A stretch of 64,000 nt of DNA, taken from positions 114,153 through 178,152 of the forward strand of contig DATCTN010000016.1 in NCBI GenBank assembly GCA_036567965.1, read 5' to 3'. The first letter of the stretch is position 1. Each line of letters begins with the position of its first letter. This DNA comes from Candidatus Kryptoniota bacterium. Its GTDB lineage: Bacteria; Bacteroidota; Ignavibacteria; Kryptoniales; JAKASW01. The notes beneath the pieces are model-generated. The model saw nothing but the letters and a program-made list of their open reading frames with translations. It searched no databases and was not told the origin of the DNA. The position numbers were made by a program, and so were the translations under genes. Shown here piece after piece: positions 46,092-54,839 of the stretch.

Positions 46092-46973
46092 ATGTCGAAC
46101 TTCAATAACTCCAGAAGAGATTTCCTGAAATTAATGGGACTTGGTACGGCAGCTCTTGCCCTACCGCGCTTTAAATTCTTTCCTTCAGCGGACTCTTACG
46201 AAGCGAACATCGGCCTGCAGCTTTATAGCGTTCGCAAGGCGATCGTGGATGGTTTCGAAGGGACGATGAAGAAGGTTGCAGACACCGGCTATCTGGGAAT
46301 CGAGAGTTATACGCTGCCGGAAAACCTTTCACTTGACCGGGCGGCAAAAGTCTTTCGAGATCTGGACCTTAAAGTGTTCAGCATGCATTCGGAACTTCCA
46401 GTCGGAGATGCGCGCGACCTAGCGCTCAAGATGGCTGACGCGTATAAATGCGACACACTGGTTTATCACGGTTGGCCGGAGGGTGACAAGTATAAGAACG
46501 AAGCCAATATCAAACTCATGGTTGATGTCCACGACGAGATCGCGGCGTTTCTTAAGAAAAATGGTTTGCGATACGGTCTTCACAACCATTGGTGGGATTT
46601 CGAAAAGAATGACGATGGCATTGTGCCGTTTTATTATCTCCTTGAACATCTCGATAATGACGTATTCTTTGAGATCGACACCTACTGGGCGAAGGTTGCG
46701 GGCCAGGATCCGACAAAGATCATTCAGGATTTCGGCAAGCGCGCACCGCTCCTTCACATCAAGGATGGTCCCGCTGTTCACGGAGAGAAAGGTTATGAGC
46801 AGGTCCCCGCGGGAAAAGGCGTCCTTGACTTTCCGTCCATCGTTAAAGCAGGAGGAGATAACATAAAGTGGATGATTGTCGAATTCGACGAATATGGAGG
46901 AGATATTTTCGACGGGATAGGAGATAGTTACTCTTATCTGACCAAGAATAAACTCGCTAAAGGAAAAGTCTGA
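46092..46973 (+). CDS. Sugar phosphate isomerase/epimerase-like TIM barrel, Tat-exported
   Basis: I start at ATG 46092 because AAAGGAG precedes it and the twin-arginine leader S-R-R-D-F-L-K follows directly; the frame is open back to TTG 46032. The 293-residue product is an AP-endonuclease-2-type TIM barrel with I-G-L-Q-L-Y-S-V-R, N-H-W-W-D-F, E-I-D-T-Y-W and H-I-K-D-G, the usual metal-binding landmarks of xylose-isomerase-like epimerases. It should act in the periplasm. The SDR gene follows 36 bases later. Members of this group handle keto-sugars and inositols; the exact substrate is unknown. Confidence 0.8.
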   Translation: MSNFNNSRRDFLKLMGLGTAALALPRFKFFPSADSYEANIGLQLYSVRKAIVDGFEGTMKKVADTGYLGIESYTLPENLSLDRAAKVFRDLDLKVFSMHSELPVGDARDLALKMADAYKCDTLVYHGWPEGDKYKNEANIKLMVDVHDEIAAFLKKNGLRYGLHNHWWDFEKNDDGIVPFYYLLEHLDNDVFFEIDTYWAKVAGQDPTKIIQDFGKRAPLLHIKDGPAVHGEKGYEQVPAGKGVLDFPSIVKAGGDNIKWMIVEFDEYGGDIFDGIGDSYSYLTKNKLAKGKV

Positions 46974-47009
46974 TCTCGTAATGCCTTGGTGCAAATCGAA
47001 GGAGAATAA

Positions 47010-48002
47010 ATGAAAGTTTTGTTTATCGGTGGTACCGGAAACATCAGCACATCTGTCAGTAAACTCTGTGTCCGACGCGGAATGGATCTTTACATTCTGA
47101 ACCGCGGCCAAAGGAAAGTGAAGATCACAGGGGCGAATGTCATTAAAGGTGACATTTCCAACTCGGCCGCTGTATCAAGGGCTCTCAAAAGCCATAGATG
47201 GGATTCAGTTGTCGACTGGATTGCCTTTACCCCCGACCAGGTGGAAAGAGATATTGAGCTCTTCCGCGGAAAAACTAACCAGTATGTATTCATAAGTTCT
47301 GCGTCGGCATATCAAAAACCGCCGACGTTTCCGGTTATTACCGAATCAACTCCGCTTTGTAATCCGTACTGGGAATACTCGCGTAACAAGATCGCCTGCG
47401 AGGAGAGACTGAATCGGGCGTATCGGGAAGAGGGGTTTCCAATCGTCATTGTCCGTCCGTCGTTTACTTATGACACGGTGATACCGCTGGCAATAGGCGG
47501 CTGGAGTGAATACACCGCGGTCGACAGGATGAAGAAAGGGAAGAAGGTGATAGTCCACGGTGACGGGACTTCTCTCTGGACCATCACTCACGCTGAGGAT
47601 TTTGCGAAAGGGTTTGTAGGGCTCCTTGGCAACCGGCAGTCAATCGGTCATCCCTTCCAGATTACCTCGGATGAAGCGCTGACATGGGACCAGATATATA
47701 AGATGGTCGCCGAGGCTGCGCGGGTGGAAGCAAAGATCGTGCATATACCGACAGACTTTCTCATAAAATTCGACGGCTCGCTCACCGGCACCTTGCTCGG
47801 AGACAAGTCCCACTGCGCGATCTTCGACAACACGAAAATAAAAACTTTTGTGCCCGATTATAAGGCGACGATACAATTCAGCGAGGGAGTGAAGAAGACG
47901 CTTGCTTGGTTCGATGCCGACCCGAAACGAAAGATCGTACAAAAGGAAACAAATGCGATGATGGATCTTGTCATCGAGAAATATGAGGGGAGACTCGAAT
48001 AG
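47010..48002 (+). CDS. NAD-dependent epimerase/dehydratase (extended SDR)
   Basis: The 330-residue cytosolic protein starts at ATG 47010 behind AAGGAG. It has the Rossmann start F-I-G-G-T-G-N-I-S, followed by N-R-G near residue 31, then S-S-A-S-A-Y around 93-97 and an active-site Y-x-x-x-K in Y-S-R-N-K. This is the atypical extended SDR group that includes NAD-dependent epimerases and chloroplast RNA-binding-like proteins. It pairs with the TIM-barrel epimerase gene upstream, so a role in sugar or uronate interconversion is likely but unproven. Confidence 0.8.
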   Translation: MKVLFIGGTGNISTSVSKLCVRRGMDLYILNRGQRKVKITGANVIKGDISNSAAVSRALKSHRWDSVVDWIAFTPDQVERDIELFRGKTNQYVFISSASAYQKPPTFPVITESTPLCNPYWEYSRNKIACEERLNRAYREEGFPIVIVRPSFTYDTVIPLAIGGWSEYTAVDRMKKGKKVIVHGDGTSLWTITHAEDFAKGFVGLLGNRQSIGHPFQITSDEALTWDQIYKMVAEAARVEAKIVHIPTDFLIKFDGSLTGTLLGDKSHCAIFDNTKIKTFVPDYKATIQFSEGVKKTLAWFDADPKRKIVQKETNAMMDLVIEKYEGRLE

Positions 48003-48152
48003 CGGCCGACCAATAATTCATGGTCCGCGCTTCTTGTCTTTGATACCCGGTCCCGAAACAATATTCGGCGGAAAAAGCATGGCGAAATTCGAAACCGACG
48101 CAACGTATTCAATCTACGACTAATAAATTGTCCCGATTCTCCAAAACCGGAA

Positions 48153-48413
48153 ATGCTTTTGAAGATGATGAAAATTAAATCACTCGTCATCGTCGCCGGC
48201 CTTCTGACCTCATTCCACGATATAAACCAGAATGTCAAATTGAGCGTATTCAATGTGCTCGGACAACTCGTGGAGAGACTCGTTGATGGAAATCTCATCG
48301 CAGGGACTCATGTCTACAGATTTGACGCAAAGAATCTGGCAAGCGGAATTTATTTCTGCCAGCTCAGGACCGCTTCGTACGTCGGAATCAGCAAAATGCT
48401 TTTGTTGAAATAG
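48153..48413 (+). pseudogene. Remnant: leader sequence joined to a truncated T9SS sorting domain
   Basis: This 86-codon frame begins with a leader-like stretch (M-K-I-K-S-L-V-I-V-A-G-L-L) and passes directly into the second half of a sorting domain (V-K-L-S-V-F-N-V-L-G-Q through G-I-Y-F-C-Q-L and K-M-L-L-L-K). The N-P-F-N-P strand and any functional domain are missing. The simplest reading is an internal deletion that removed the passenger and the front of the sorting domain. It could still be expressed as a small exported peptide. The next gene starts 24 bases later. Confidence 0.7.
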
Positions 48414-48437
48414 TAGAATGTAATTATCCGGAGAAAT

Positions 48438-49610
48438 ATGATCATGAGGATTCTTAACCTTCTTCTGCTCTTGTCAGCGACTTCTGCGTTCTGTCAATCG
48501 CCTGTACCGCCCGGGGCCACTCTCGAAAAGATCGCGACGGGATTTCAGTTCGTCGAAGGTCCGGTCTGGAAGAATGGAACAGGGCTGCTCTTTTCGGATA
48601 TTAATGGGAACAAGATGTACAAATGGTCATCCGATTCAGGGGCGACGGTCTTCATGAACCCGTCGAACAATTCAAACGGCTTAACATTTGACGGTCAGGG
48701 AAGATTGGTTTTTTGCCAGATGGGATACAGACGCGTTGCCCGCGTGGAAACTGACGGCTCCCAGACGTCTCTTGCATCGACATGGAAGGGAAAAGCATTG
48801 AACAGCCCGAACGATGTTGTCGTGAAATCCGACGGAGCGATCTTCTTTACTGATCCGGATTACAATATACCCACCGGGCAGAAGAAAGAGCTTTCCTTTT
48901 GTGGGATATACAGGATCAACCAGCTCGGCGACTTGCAGCTCCTCGACAGCACACTCCAGGAACCGAACGGAATTTGTTTTTCACCTGACGAGACAAAATT
49001 CTATGTCAATGATTCCGGCAAGCGAATCATATATGTGTGGGATGTCGTGGACGATTCTGCAATCGCGAATAAGCGGCAGTTCGCGGTGATGGCCACATCG
49101 TCCGGTAATGCCGACGGAATGAAGGCAGATTCGAGCGGGAATATATTTTCGGCCGGACCGCTCGGTATTTGGGTTTTCAGCCCAAGCGGAGCGACGCTGG
49201 ATACGATCCTCGTACCGGGTCAGACCACAAACTGCAACTGGGGCGACTCGGACAGGAAGACTCTTTACATAACGGCCGGCAACAGCGTGTACAGAATTCG
49301 TCTTGCAAAGGCCACGGGAATCGATCGGTATAATCTTGTCCGGCCATCTCACTTCAAGCTTTATTCGAATTTTCCGAATCCATTTAATCCGGAGACGATC
49401 ATCAGCTATCAGCTTTCAGCTGTCGGCCGTGTGACGTTGAAAGTATATGATATACTCGGAAGAGAACTGGCGACGCTCGTAAACGATATTCAGACACAAG
49501 GAAAGCACGCAGTCACTTTCAACGCGTCAAGTCTCACCAGCGGCACATACTTGTACAAGCTTGAATCCAATTCTCAGAGCGAGTTCGGAAAAATGGTCCT
49601 GATGAAATGA
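48438..49610 (+). CDS. T9SS-exported SMP-30/gluconolactonase-like protein
   Basis: The 390-residue protein has a signal peptide (1-19; ATG 48444 is an alternative start) and CCGGAG upstream. Residues of about 25-295 form an SMP-30/gluconolactonase/LRE-like six-bladed propeller: F-V-E-G-P-V-W near residue 38, N-S-P-N-D-V-V-V for the metal site, F-F-T-D-P-D-Y, and E-P-N-G-I-C-F-S-P-D. A T9SS sorting domain occupies about 310-390. Lactonases open aldonolactones to aldonic acids. With the sorbosone-dehydrogenase-like protein at 42276, also T9SS-exported, it could complete an extracellular sugar-oxidation step. Confidence 0.8.
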   Translation: MIMRILNLLLLLSATSAFCQSPVPPGATLEKIATGFQFVEGPVWKNGTGLLFSDINGNKMYKWSSDSGATVFMNPSNNSNGLTFDGQGRLVFCQMGYRRVARVETDGSQTSLASTWKGKALNSPNDVVVKSDGAIFFTDPDYNIPTGQKKELSFCGIYRINQLGDLQLLDSTLQEPNGICFSPDETKFYVNDSGKRIIYVWDVVDDSAIANKRQFAVMATSSGNADGMKADSSGNIFSAGPLGIWVFSPSGATLDTILVPGQTTNCNWGDSDRKTLYITAGNSVYRIRLAKATGIDRYNLVRPSHFKLYSNFPNPFNPETIISYQLSAVGRVTLKVYDILGRELATLVNDIQTQGKHAVTFNASSLTSGTYLYKLESNSQSEFGKMVLMK

Positions 49611-49611
49611 G

Positions 49612-49824
49612 CGGGAACGCGGCGAGTGGGCAGTTTGTATCTTCAACAGCGGCGATGACCAAATGAAAATCCGAATAAACTGGAATTATCTCCCGTTTCT
49701 CAAAGGAGTGTTTCTTATAAAGGACTTGTGGCATCATGAGGAAATTGGCCGCACGGACGTCAACTTCGTCGCCGAAATACCATCACATGACGTTGTCATG
49801 CTGAGACTGGCTCCGATCAGCTAA
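49612..49824 (+). pseudogene. Remnant of a GH27 alpha-galactosidase C-terminal domain
   Basis: Right after the SMP-30 stop, one frame without a start codon reads R-E-R-G-E-W-A-V-C-I-F-N-S-G-D, then K-D-L-W, and ends H-D-V-V-M-L-R-L-A-P-I-S before TAA at 49822-49824. It aligns without a gap problem to the C-terminal beta-domain of the intact GH27 at 25403 (E-H-G-D-W-A-M-C-F-L-N-K-G-D, K-D-L-W, G-H-D-V-L-M-L-R-L). The catalytic barrel is absent. It differs enough from the intact copy to derive from a second GH27 gene lost by deletion. Confidence 0.8.
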
Positions 49825-49878
49825 TCTAATCATCGGCAACTTTCCTTAGCGTAATCATCCGGCAAGCAGGAAGATTGC

Positions 49879-49929
49879 ATGAGAACAATTTCATTCGTCC
49901 TGTTAGTTTCTCTTCGAGGTTCGCATTAA
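49879..49929 (+). pseudogene. Possible decayed signal-peptide start
   Basis: A 16-codon frame starts at ATG 49879 behind GCAGGAAG and reads like the beginning of a signal peptide (M-R-T-I-S-F-V-L-L-V-S-L) before a stop. It may be the 5' scar of another lost secreted protein gene. It is short, so chance is possible. Confidence 0.3.
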
Positions 49930-50037
49930 ATTTGAAATGTTAAACTGTGGACGAAAATCGGAAATAGAGTGAGACTCTATCCCTCGTACCCGACCCGATC
50001 TTCTGTAGATAAAAGCTCACAGGCAAAGGGGATTAGT

Positions 50038-51417
50038 ATGATTAGACCATTTTCGAAATCGCTCCTTTTATTCCCTCTCGTCATCGCGCTATTCTCGAGT
50101 CCTTCAGCCGGAATTGCGAGAATGCCTTCTCTACCATTTTCGCTGCACGCCGGTATAAGTAAAGACACTCTGATATCTGAGTTAGCCACTGCCCTCAAGA
50201 GCGAGTTCGATCTCTGGTATCCTCTCACAATCGACACGGTCTACGGAGGATATTTCAGCGACGTCAATTACAAGTGGGAGCTTGAAGGAAGACAGGTCAA
50301 GATGATTGTGACGCAGGCACGCCACGTCTGGTCGAATTCCAACGGGTCGATGTATTATGGTACAAAGGAGCCGTACTATACCGATGCGCGTTACGGCTAC
50401 CATTTTTTAGAGAACGAAATGTGGGACAAAGTGGACGGCGGATTCTACGATTTTGTTTCCCGTGAAGGGAAACCGCTCGGGTTCAGAGGCGACACCGCCA
50501 AGACTGCCTACGGCAACGCGTTTGCAATCTACGGTCTCGCTACGTATTTCCAGGCATTCGGTGACACCGGGGCGCTGAACCTCGCGATAAAAACTTTCAA
50601 CTGGTTGGATCAACACAGTTACGATCCGAAATACGGCGGTTACTTCCAGAACCTTGAAGTGGACGGCACCCCTCACAAAGACTGGTACAGAGGGACCCCG
50701 CCTAAGGACCAGAACTCGATGATACATATCATGGAAGCTTTCACCGAACTCTACACTGTCTGGCCTGATCCGACATTGAAGGCACGACTGGACATGCTTT
50801 TCCATGAAGTGAGAGATATCGTCGTCGGCAACAAGGGTTATATGACGCTCTTTTTCAATCGTGATTGGACTCCCGTATCCTATCGCGATTCAAGTGGGGA
50901 GAGCTTCCGGAAGAATTTTGAGCTCGACCATATTTCATTCGGTCACGATGTCGAAACTGCTTACCTCCTTCTTGAGACATCAAAAACTCTCGGCTACGCA
51001 AATGACACCGCAACCATCAGGGTGGCGCGTCAGCTCGACGAGTTCGCGCTCGACAACGGCTGGGACCGCGAAAAGGGCGGGATCTACGACGGCGGATACA
51101 TTTTCAAGGGGCGGGACAGCGTGACGATAGTCCTGCCTACGAAAGAATGGTGGTCACAGATCGAAGCACTCAATTCATTCCTGATGATGTCTGAGATGTT
51201 CCCGCGCGATAAACACGATTACTACAATAAGTTCCTCACCCAGTGGAACTACATAAAGACTTATCTGATCGATCATGGATACGGAGGATGGTACTGGGGC
51301 GGAATCGATGAAGCGCCTAACGTCCAGAAGGGACCGAAGTCGACGATCTGGAAATGCAATTATCATACGACACGCGGATTGATGAACTGCATCCGGAGGC
51401 TAGCGGGTAAACTTTGA
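50038..51417 (+). CDS. Secreted AGE-family sugar 2-epimerase
   Basis: I start at ATG 50038, where AAGGGG precedes and a signal peptide begins (M-I-R-P-F-S-K-S, cleaved near S-A-G); the frame is open upstream to GTG 49969. The 459-residue product is an alpha6/alpha6 barrel of the N-acylglucosamine/cellobiose 2-epimerase family, with W-Y-P-L, Y-G-G-Y-F, R-H-V-W, K-D-Q-N-S-M-I-H and F-G-H-D-V-E-T-A-Y. It is a paralogue of the cytosolic partial gene at 1-739. Export of such an epimerase is unusual, since known members work in the cytosol. It may be periplasmic and act on oligosaccharides before import. Confidence 0.8.
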   Translation: MIRPFSKSLLLFPLVIALFSSPSAGIARMPSLPFSLHAGISKDTLISELATALKSEFDLWYPLTIDTVYGGYFSDVNYKWELEGRQVKMIVTQARHVWSNSNGSMYYGTKEPYYTDARYGYHFLENEMWDKVDGGFYDFVSREGKPLGFRGDTAKTAYGNAFAIYGLATYFQAFGDTGALNLAIKTFNWLDQHSYDPKYGGYFQNLEVDGTPHKDWYRGTPPKDQNSMIHIMEAFTELYTVWPDPTLKARLDMLFHEVRDIVVGNKGYMTLFFNRDWTPVSYRDSSGESFRKNFELDHISFGHDVETAYLLLETSKTLGYANDTATIRVARQLDEFALDNGWDREKGGIYDGGYIFKGRDSVTIVLPTKEWWSQIEALNSFLMMSEMFPRDKHDYYNKFLTQWNYIKTYLIDHGYGGWYWGGIDEAPNVQKGPKSTIWKCNYHTTRGLMNCIRRLAGKL

Positions 51418-51536
51418 CATTCGGCGCGACCAGACCTGTGTCGGCGGGACGGGGTCTTCAGTCGTTTTCTGCCGGCGTGGTCATCCAGGCGAGGTGTGAA
51501 ACCCTCTTTAAGAATCAGATGAAAGGAATGCGGGAA

Positions 51537-52622
51537 ATGAAGATGAACCTTAACGCATTCATGGTGGTGATCTTTTTCCTTTTGTTCCTTAGTGGTTCGA
51601 GTTCCGCCGCGAAGCTGGTGCCCGCGAATGATCCACGCACCGAATACTTTGGCAGATGGGACAAATCAGATCCGGTCAATTACCGGCATTCCTGGCCGGG
51701 CGTCTTCATTGTCGCCGTGTTCGATGGCGACAGCGTTGGGGTTAGAATGAGTGATACTACAAATTACTATGATGTTTACGTCGACGGACGATTGCATTCA
51801 GTTTTCCATGGTACAGCATCCGGTGATGCAGATTATATACTTGCCGATAGCCTGGTCGGCGGGCGACACACTCTAAGGTTCAGCCAGAGAAATATCTCTT
51901 TCGGGATCTATTCGTTTTCAGGGCTTATGATTTCAGATTCAGCGTCATTGTACCAGCCGCCTCCGATTCCATTGAGGAGAATTGAATTCATCGGCGATTC
52001 GTTCACCGCTGCTGAAGGAAACGAAGCCACGCTGCCGGAGATGAATTGGCAAGATAAGTTCCCGGTCACGGATATTGACAGCGGCTTCGCGACAATGGTG
52101 GCGCGAAACTTCAACGCGGACTACCACATCACAGCACGCTCAGGGATCGGAACGGTCTGTGACTGGCAAGGCAAGCTTGACATTTGCATGCCGCACTATT
52201 TCAATAGAACGCTCATGGAGTCGCCGGAACCTAAGTGGGATTTTAGAAATTGGACGCCTGACCTGGTCGTCATCTGTCTGGGACTTAACGATCATTCCGG
52301 ACTTAGGGGAAAAGACGGAAATGTATCGGAGAAGAATTCAAAAATATTTCAGGAAGGATATGAGACCTTCCTGGACACTTTACTCCGGGTATATCCGGGA
52401 GTGCCGATCCTTGCCGTGAGTTCCTACGAGGAGTGGATTGTACAAAATGTGGAACGCGTGATCGATGAGGAGCACGCGGCCGGACACAAGGACATACAAT
52501 TCGCCAGTTTCGGATTCTATCCGGGCGGCTACGTAGCTAACAGCCATCCGACCGTCGCGAGTCATAAAAGGATTGCCGCTGTTATCATCAAAGCGATCGA
52601 TGATATGAAGGTTTATAAGTAA
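51537..52622 (+). CDS. CE2-like SGNH acetylesterase, secreted
   Basis: I choose ATG 51537, with AAAGGA ten bases upstream and a signal peptide at residues 1-24; earlier in-frame starts back to 51414 add a non-leader stretch. The 361-residue product has an N-terminal jelly roll of about 110 residues and then an SGNH hydrolase domain. Block I is F-I-G-D-S-F-T, block III L-G-L-N-D, and the terminal His lies in the N-S-H-P-T-V-A-S-H region. This two-domain order is that of carbohydrate esterase family 2, which deacetylates xylan and glucomannan. It fits the acetylated hemicellulose theme of the locus. Confidence 0.8.
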   Translation: MKMNLNAFMVVIFFLLFLSGSSSAAKLVPANDPRTEYFGRWDKSDPVNYRHSWPGVFIVAVFDGDSVGVRMSDTTNYYDVYVDGRLHSVFHGTASGDADYILADSLVGGRHTLRFSQRNISFGIYSFSGLMISDSASLYQPPPIPLRRIEFIGDSFTAAEGNEATLPEMNWQDKFPVTDIDSGFATMVARNFNADYHITARSGIGTVCDWQGKLDICMPHYFNRTLMESPEPKWDFRNWTPDLVVICLGLNDHSGLRGKDGNVSEKNSKIFQEGYETFLDTLLRVYPGVPILAVSSYEEWIVQNVERVIDEEHAAGHKDIQFASFGFYPGGYVANSHPTVASHKRIAAVIIKAIDDMKVYK

Positions 52623-52808
52623 ACGTTTCGGCCGCATTGTTCGATAGAATAATTTTGAGCACGGGCCGAATACATTAGTCGGACATGATGCAGGTTGTTT
52701 ACTTAAATGTTATATTTTTCGAAATACTCATGCCATTGCTTGAAGAAAGGTGCTGCAGATTTGATTCCTTCACCAAAACTTTTCACTGACAACTAAAGAA
52801 GGAAGGCT

Positions 52809-54545
52809 ATGGATTACTGTTCAACGTTGCGCGTCCCGATGCTCTTGTTCAGTCCGACGACACTTGTATCGCTCGACTGGGTTGATTCTCTGATCATCGC
52901 GATATACTTCGTGTTCGTTCTCGGAATAGGCTATTACTTGTTACGCTTCACTAAGACCGGTGAAGACTTCTTCATGGCCGGCAGAAAGATGACCATGTGG
53001 ATTGCCGGCCTCTCCTTCGTCGCCGCGAATCTCGGCTCGCTGGAACTGATGGGCTGGGCTGCGTCCGCCTACCAGTACGGAATCCTCGCAACACATTGGT
53101 ACTGGATCGGTGCAATCCCTGCGATGCTGTTCCTGGCGATCGTCATGATGCCCTTTTATCACATCAGTAAAACCCATTCGGTCCCTGGGTATTTGAAACT
53201 GAGGTACGGTGAAAGCGCCAGTATGCTGTCTGGGGTTTCTTTCGGATTCATGACGGTCCTCATGAGCGGCATAAATATGTTCGCTATGGCTTCGGTCATG
53301 AATGCGATCCTGGGTTGGGACTTACATTTTAGCATCTGGGTTTCGTCCATCACTGTCATGGTCTATGTCGTTCTAGGCGGATTGCTTTCGGCTATTTTCA
53401 ATGAAGTTCTCCAGTTCATGTTGATCTGGCTTGGAGCGCTGGTGATCCCCATTCTTGGTATGATCGAGGCAGGGGGATGGAGCGGAATGGTCGCGAAAAT
53501 TCACCAGAACTTCCCGGTAGGAGATTATACACATCTTTGGAGGACACTCGGTTCTTTTACCGACAATCCAATGGGAATCAATTGGGTCGGGATTGTATTT
53601 GGTTTGGGCGCCTGTATCTCGATGGCATACTGGACGACAGATTTTCTTGTAGTCCAGAGGGTACTGGCCGCGAAAGACCTGCGTGCGGCGAAAATGGCGC
53701 CAATAATCGGTGCCGGATTCAAGATGATGGTACCTTTCATCGTGATTCTTCCGGGCCTGCTTGGGCTGGCTTTGATTCCAGGCTTACTCCCTGAGGATGT
53801 TGCAAAGAATGTGGCGGGCGCTCACAGCTACAACCAGGTTCTTCCGCTCATGCTCGCAAGATATGCGGGACCAGGATTGCTCGGTCTCGGAATCACGGCA
53901 TTGATAGCCGGATTCATGTCCGGCATGGCGGGTAATGTCAGCGCCTTCGCGACGGTTTGGACGTACGACATTTACCGACCGCTACATGTGCGGGTGGCTA
54001 AGAAAGAAGAAGCTGACGCGTATTACGTGAAGATCGGCAGATGGTGTACCATCATAGGTGTACTCATAAGTATCGGTACCGCTTACTTGGTCCAGCAATT
54101 CGCCAGCATAATGGATTATGTGCAGGCACTGTTTAGTTTCTTCGTTGCGCCAACCTTCGGCACCGTCGTGCTCGGAATGCTCTGGAAAAGAGCCACTCCG
54201 AAGAGCGGATTCTGGGGCCTGTTCGCAGGTATCGGCTCGTCAATCGGTATGTGGGCCTGGGTCAAGATCGACCCCAGCGCGCTTCGCTACATCGCCCTCT
54301 CCATTCATGCGCAAGCAATGGCTGAGAACATGTACCGGGCTCTCTGGTCGTGGCTCATCTGCGTCATCGTAACGGTTGTTGTCAGCTACCTCTCGCGACC
54401 GAAACCGGAGACGGAGCTGGTCGGCCTCGTGAGAGGGTGCACCGAAATTCCTTCGGAAGGTGACCTCCCGCTTCTGAAGCGTCCGATCTTCTGGGCCGGA
54501 GTCGTCTTCGCGGGATTAATCGCACTAAACGTAATTTTCTGGTAG
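52809..54545 (+). CDS. Sodium:solute symporter (SSS family, sugar type)
   Basis: This is a 578-residue integral membrane protein with about 14 hydrophobic helices. SSS/SGLT features include F-F-M-A-G-R-K-M at the end of helix 1-2, A-A-N-L-G-S-L-E-L-M-G near residue 74, and A-Y-W-T-T-D-F-L-V-V-Q-R-V-L-A-A-K in the central region, typical of sugar transporters such as vSGLT. GAAGGAAGG precedes ATG 52809. It heads the mutarotase/araBDA group, so arabinose, xylose or galactose is the likely cargo. A 77-residue membrane protein gene follows nine bases after the stop. Confidence 0.9.
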   Translation: MDYCSTLRVPMLLFSPTTLVSLDWVDSLIIAIYFVFVLGIGYYLLRFTKTGEDFFMAGRKMTMWIAGLSFVAANLGSLELMGWAASAYQYGILATHWYWIGAIPAMLFLAIVMMPFYHISKTHSVPGYLKLRYGESASMLSGVSFGFMTVLMSGINMFAMASVMNAILGWDLHFSIWVSSITVMVYVVLGGLLSAIFNEVLQFMLIWLGALVIPILGMIEAGGWSGMVAKIHQNFPVGDYTHLWRTLGSFTDNPMGINWVGIVFGLGACISMAYWTTDFLVVQRVLAAKDLRAAKMAPIIGAGFKMMVPFIVILPGLLGLALIPGLLPEDVAKNVAGAHSYNQVLPLMLARYAGPGLLGLGITALIAGFMSGMAGNVSAFATVWTYDIYRPLHVRVAKKEEADAYYVKIGRWCTIIGVLISIGTAYLVQQFASIMDYVQALFSFFVAPTFGTVVLGMLWKRATPKSGFWGLFAGIGSSIGMWAWVKIDPSALRYIALSIHAQAMAENMYRALWSWLICVIVTVVVSYLSRPKPETELVGLVRGCTEIPSEGDLPLLKRPIFWAGVVFAGLIALNVIFW

Positions 54546-54554
54546 GAGATTACA

Positions 54555-54788
54555 ATGGTAGAAAATAAAGGTATCTCGATCTGGTTCTTTATCGGTAGCC
54601 TCCTTCTCCTTTACGGCATCATTATTACCGTCTCGAATATTTTTGAAGCGCTCTATTCCTCTTTTGGAAAGCAGGTCGTCCTCAGGAATCTCCACTTCGG
54701 GATTTGGTGGGGTCTACTCCTCATCGTAATCGGCACGATCTATTTCGTTAATTTCAGACCGTGGAAGAAGAAGAAAGTAACGCTCTGA
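54555..54788 (+). CDS. Small two-helix membrane protein, putative symporter partner
   Basis: The 77-residue protein has two clear membrane helices (about 10-30 and 47-67), a short loop with V-V-L-R-N-L-H-F-G-I-W-W between them, and a basic tail (P-W-K-K-K-K-V-T-L). AGGAG seven bases before ATG 54555 and a nine-base gap to the symporter gene indicate tight translational coupling. I know no function. Small two-helix subunits accompany some SSS-type transporters, so an accessory role is a reasonable inference. Confidence 0.7.
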   Translation: MVENKGISIWFFIGSLLLLYGIIITVSNIFEALYSSFGKQVVLRNLHFGIWWGLLLIVIGTIYFVNFRPWKKKKVTL

Positions 54789-54839
54789 CACAACTAAGGT
54801 TCGAGACTCGCTATAAATAGTTCTGGAAGGAAAACGAAA

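Noticed and set aside
52627..52670. An inverted repeat TTCGGCC / GGCCGAA after the CE2 gene
   Set aside because: Only seven base pairs with a loop of about 30 bases and no T-run; not convincing as a terminator.
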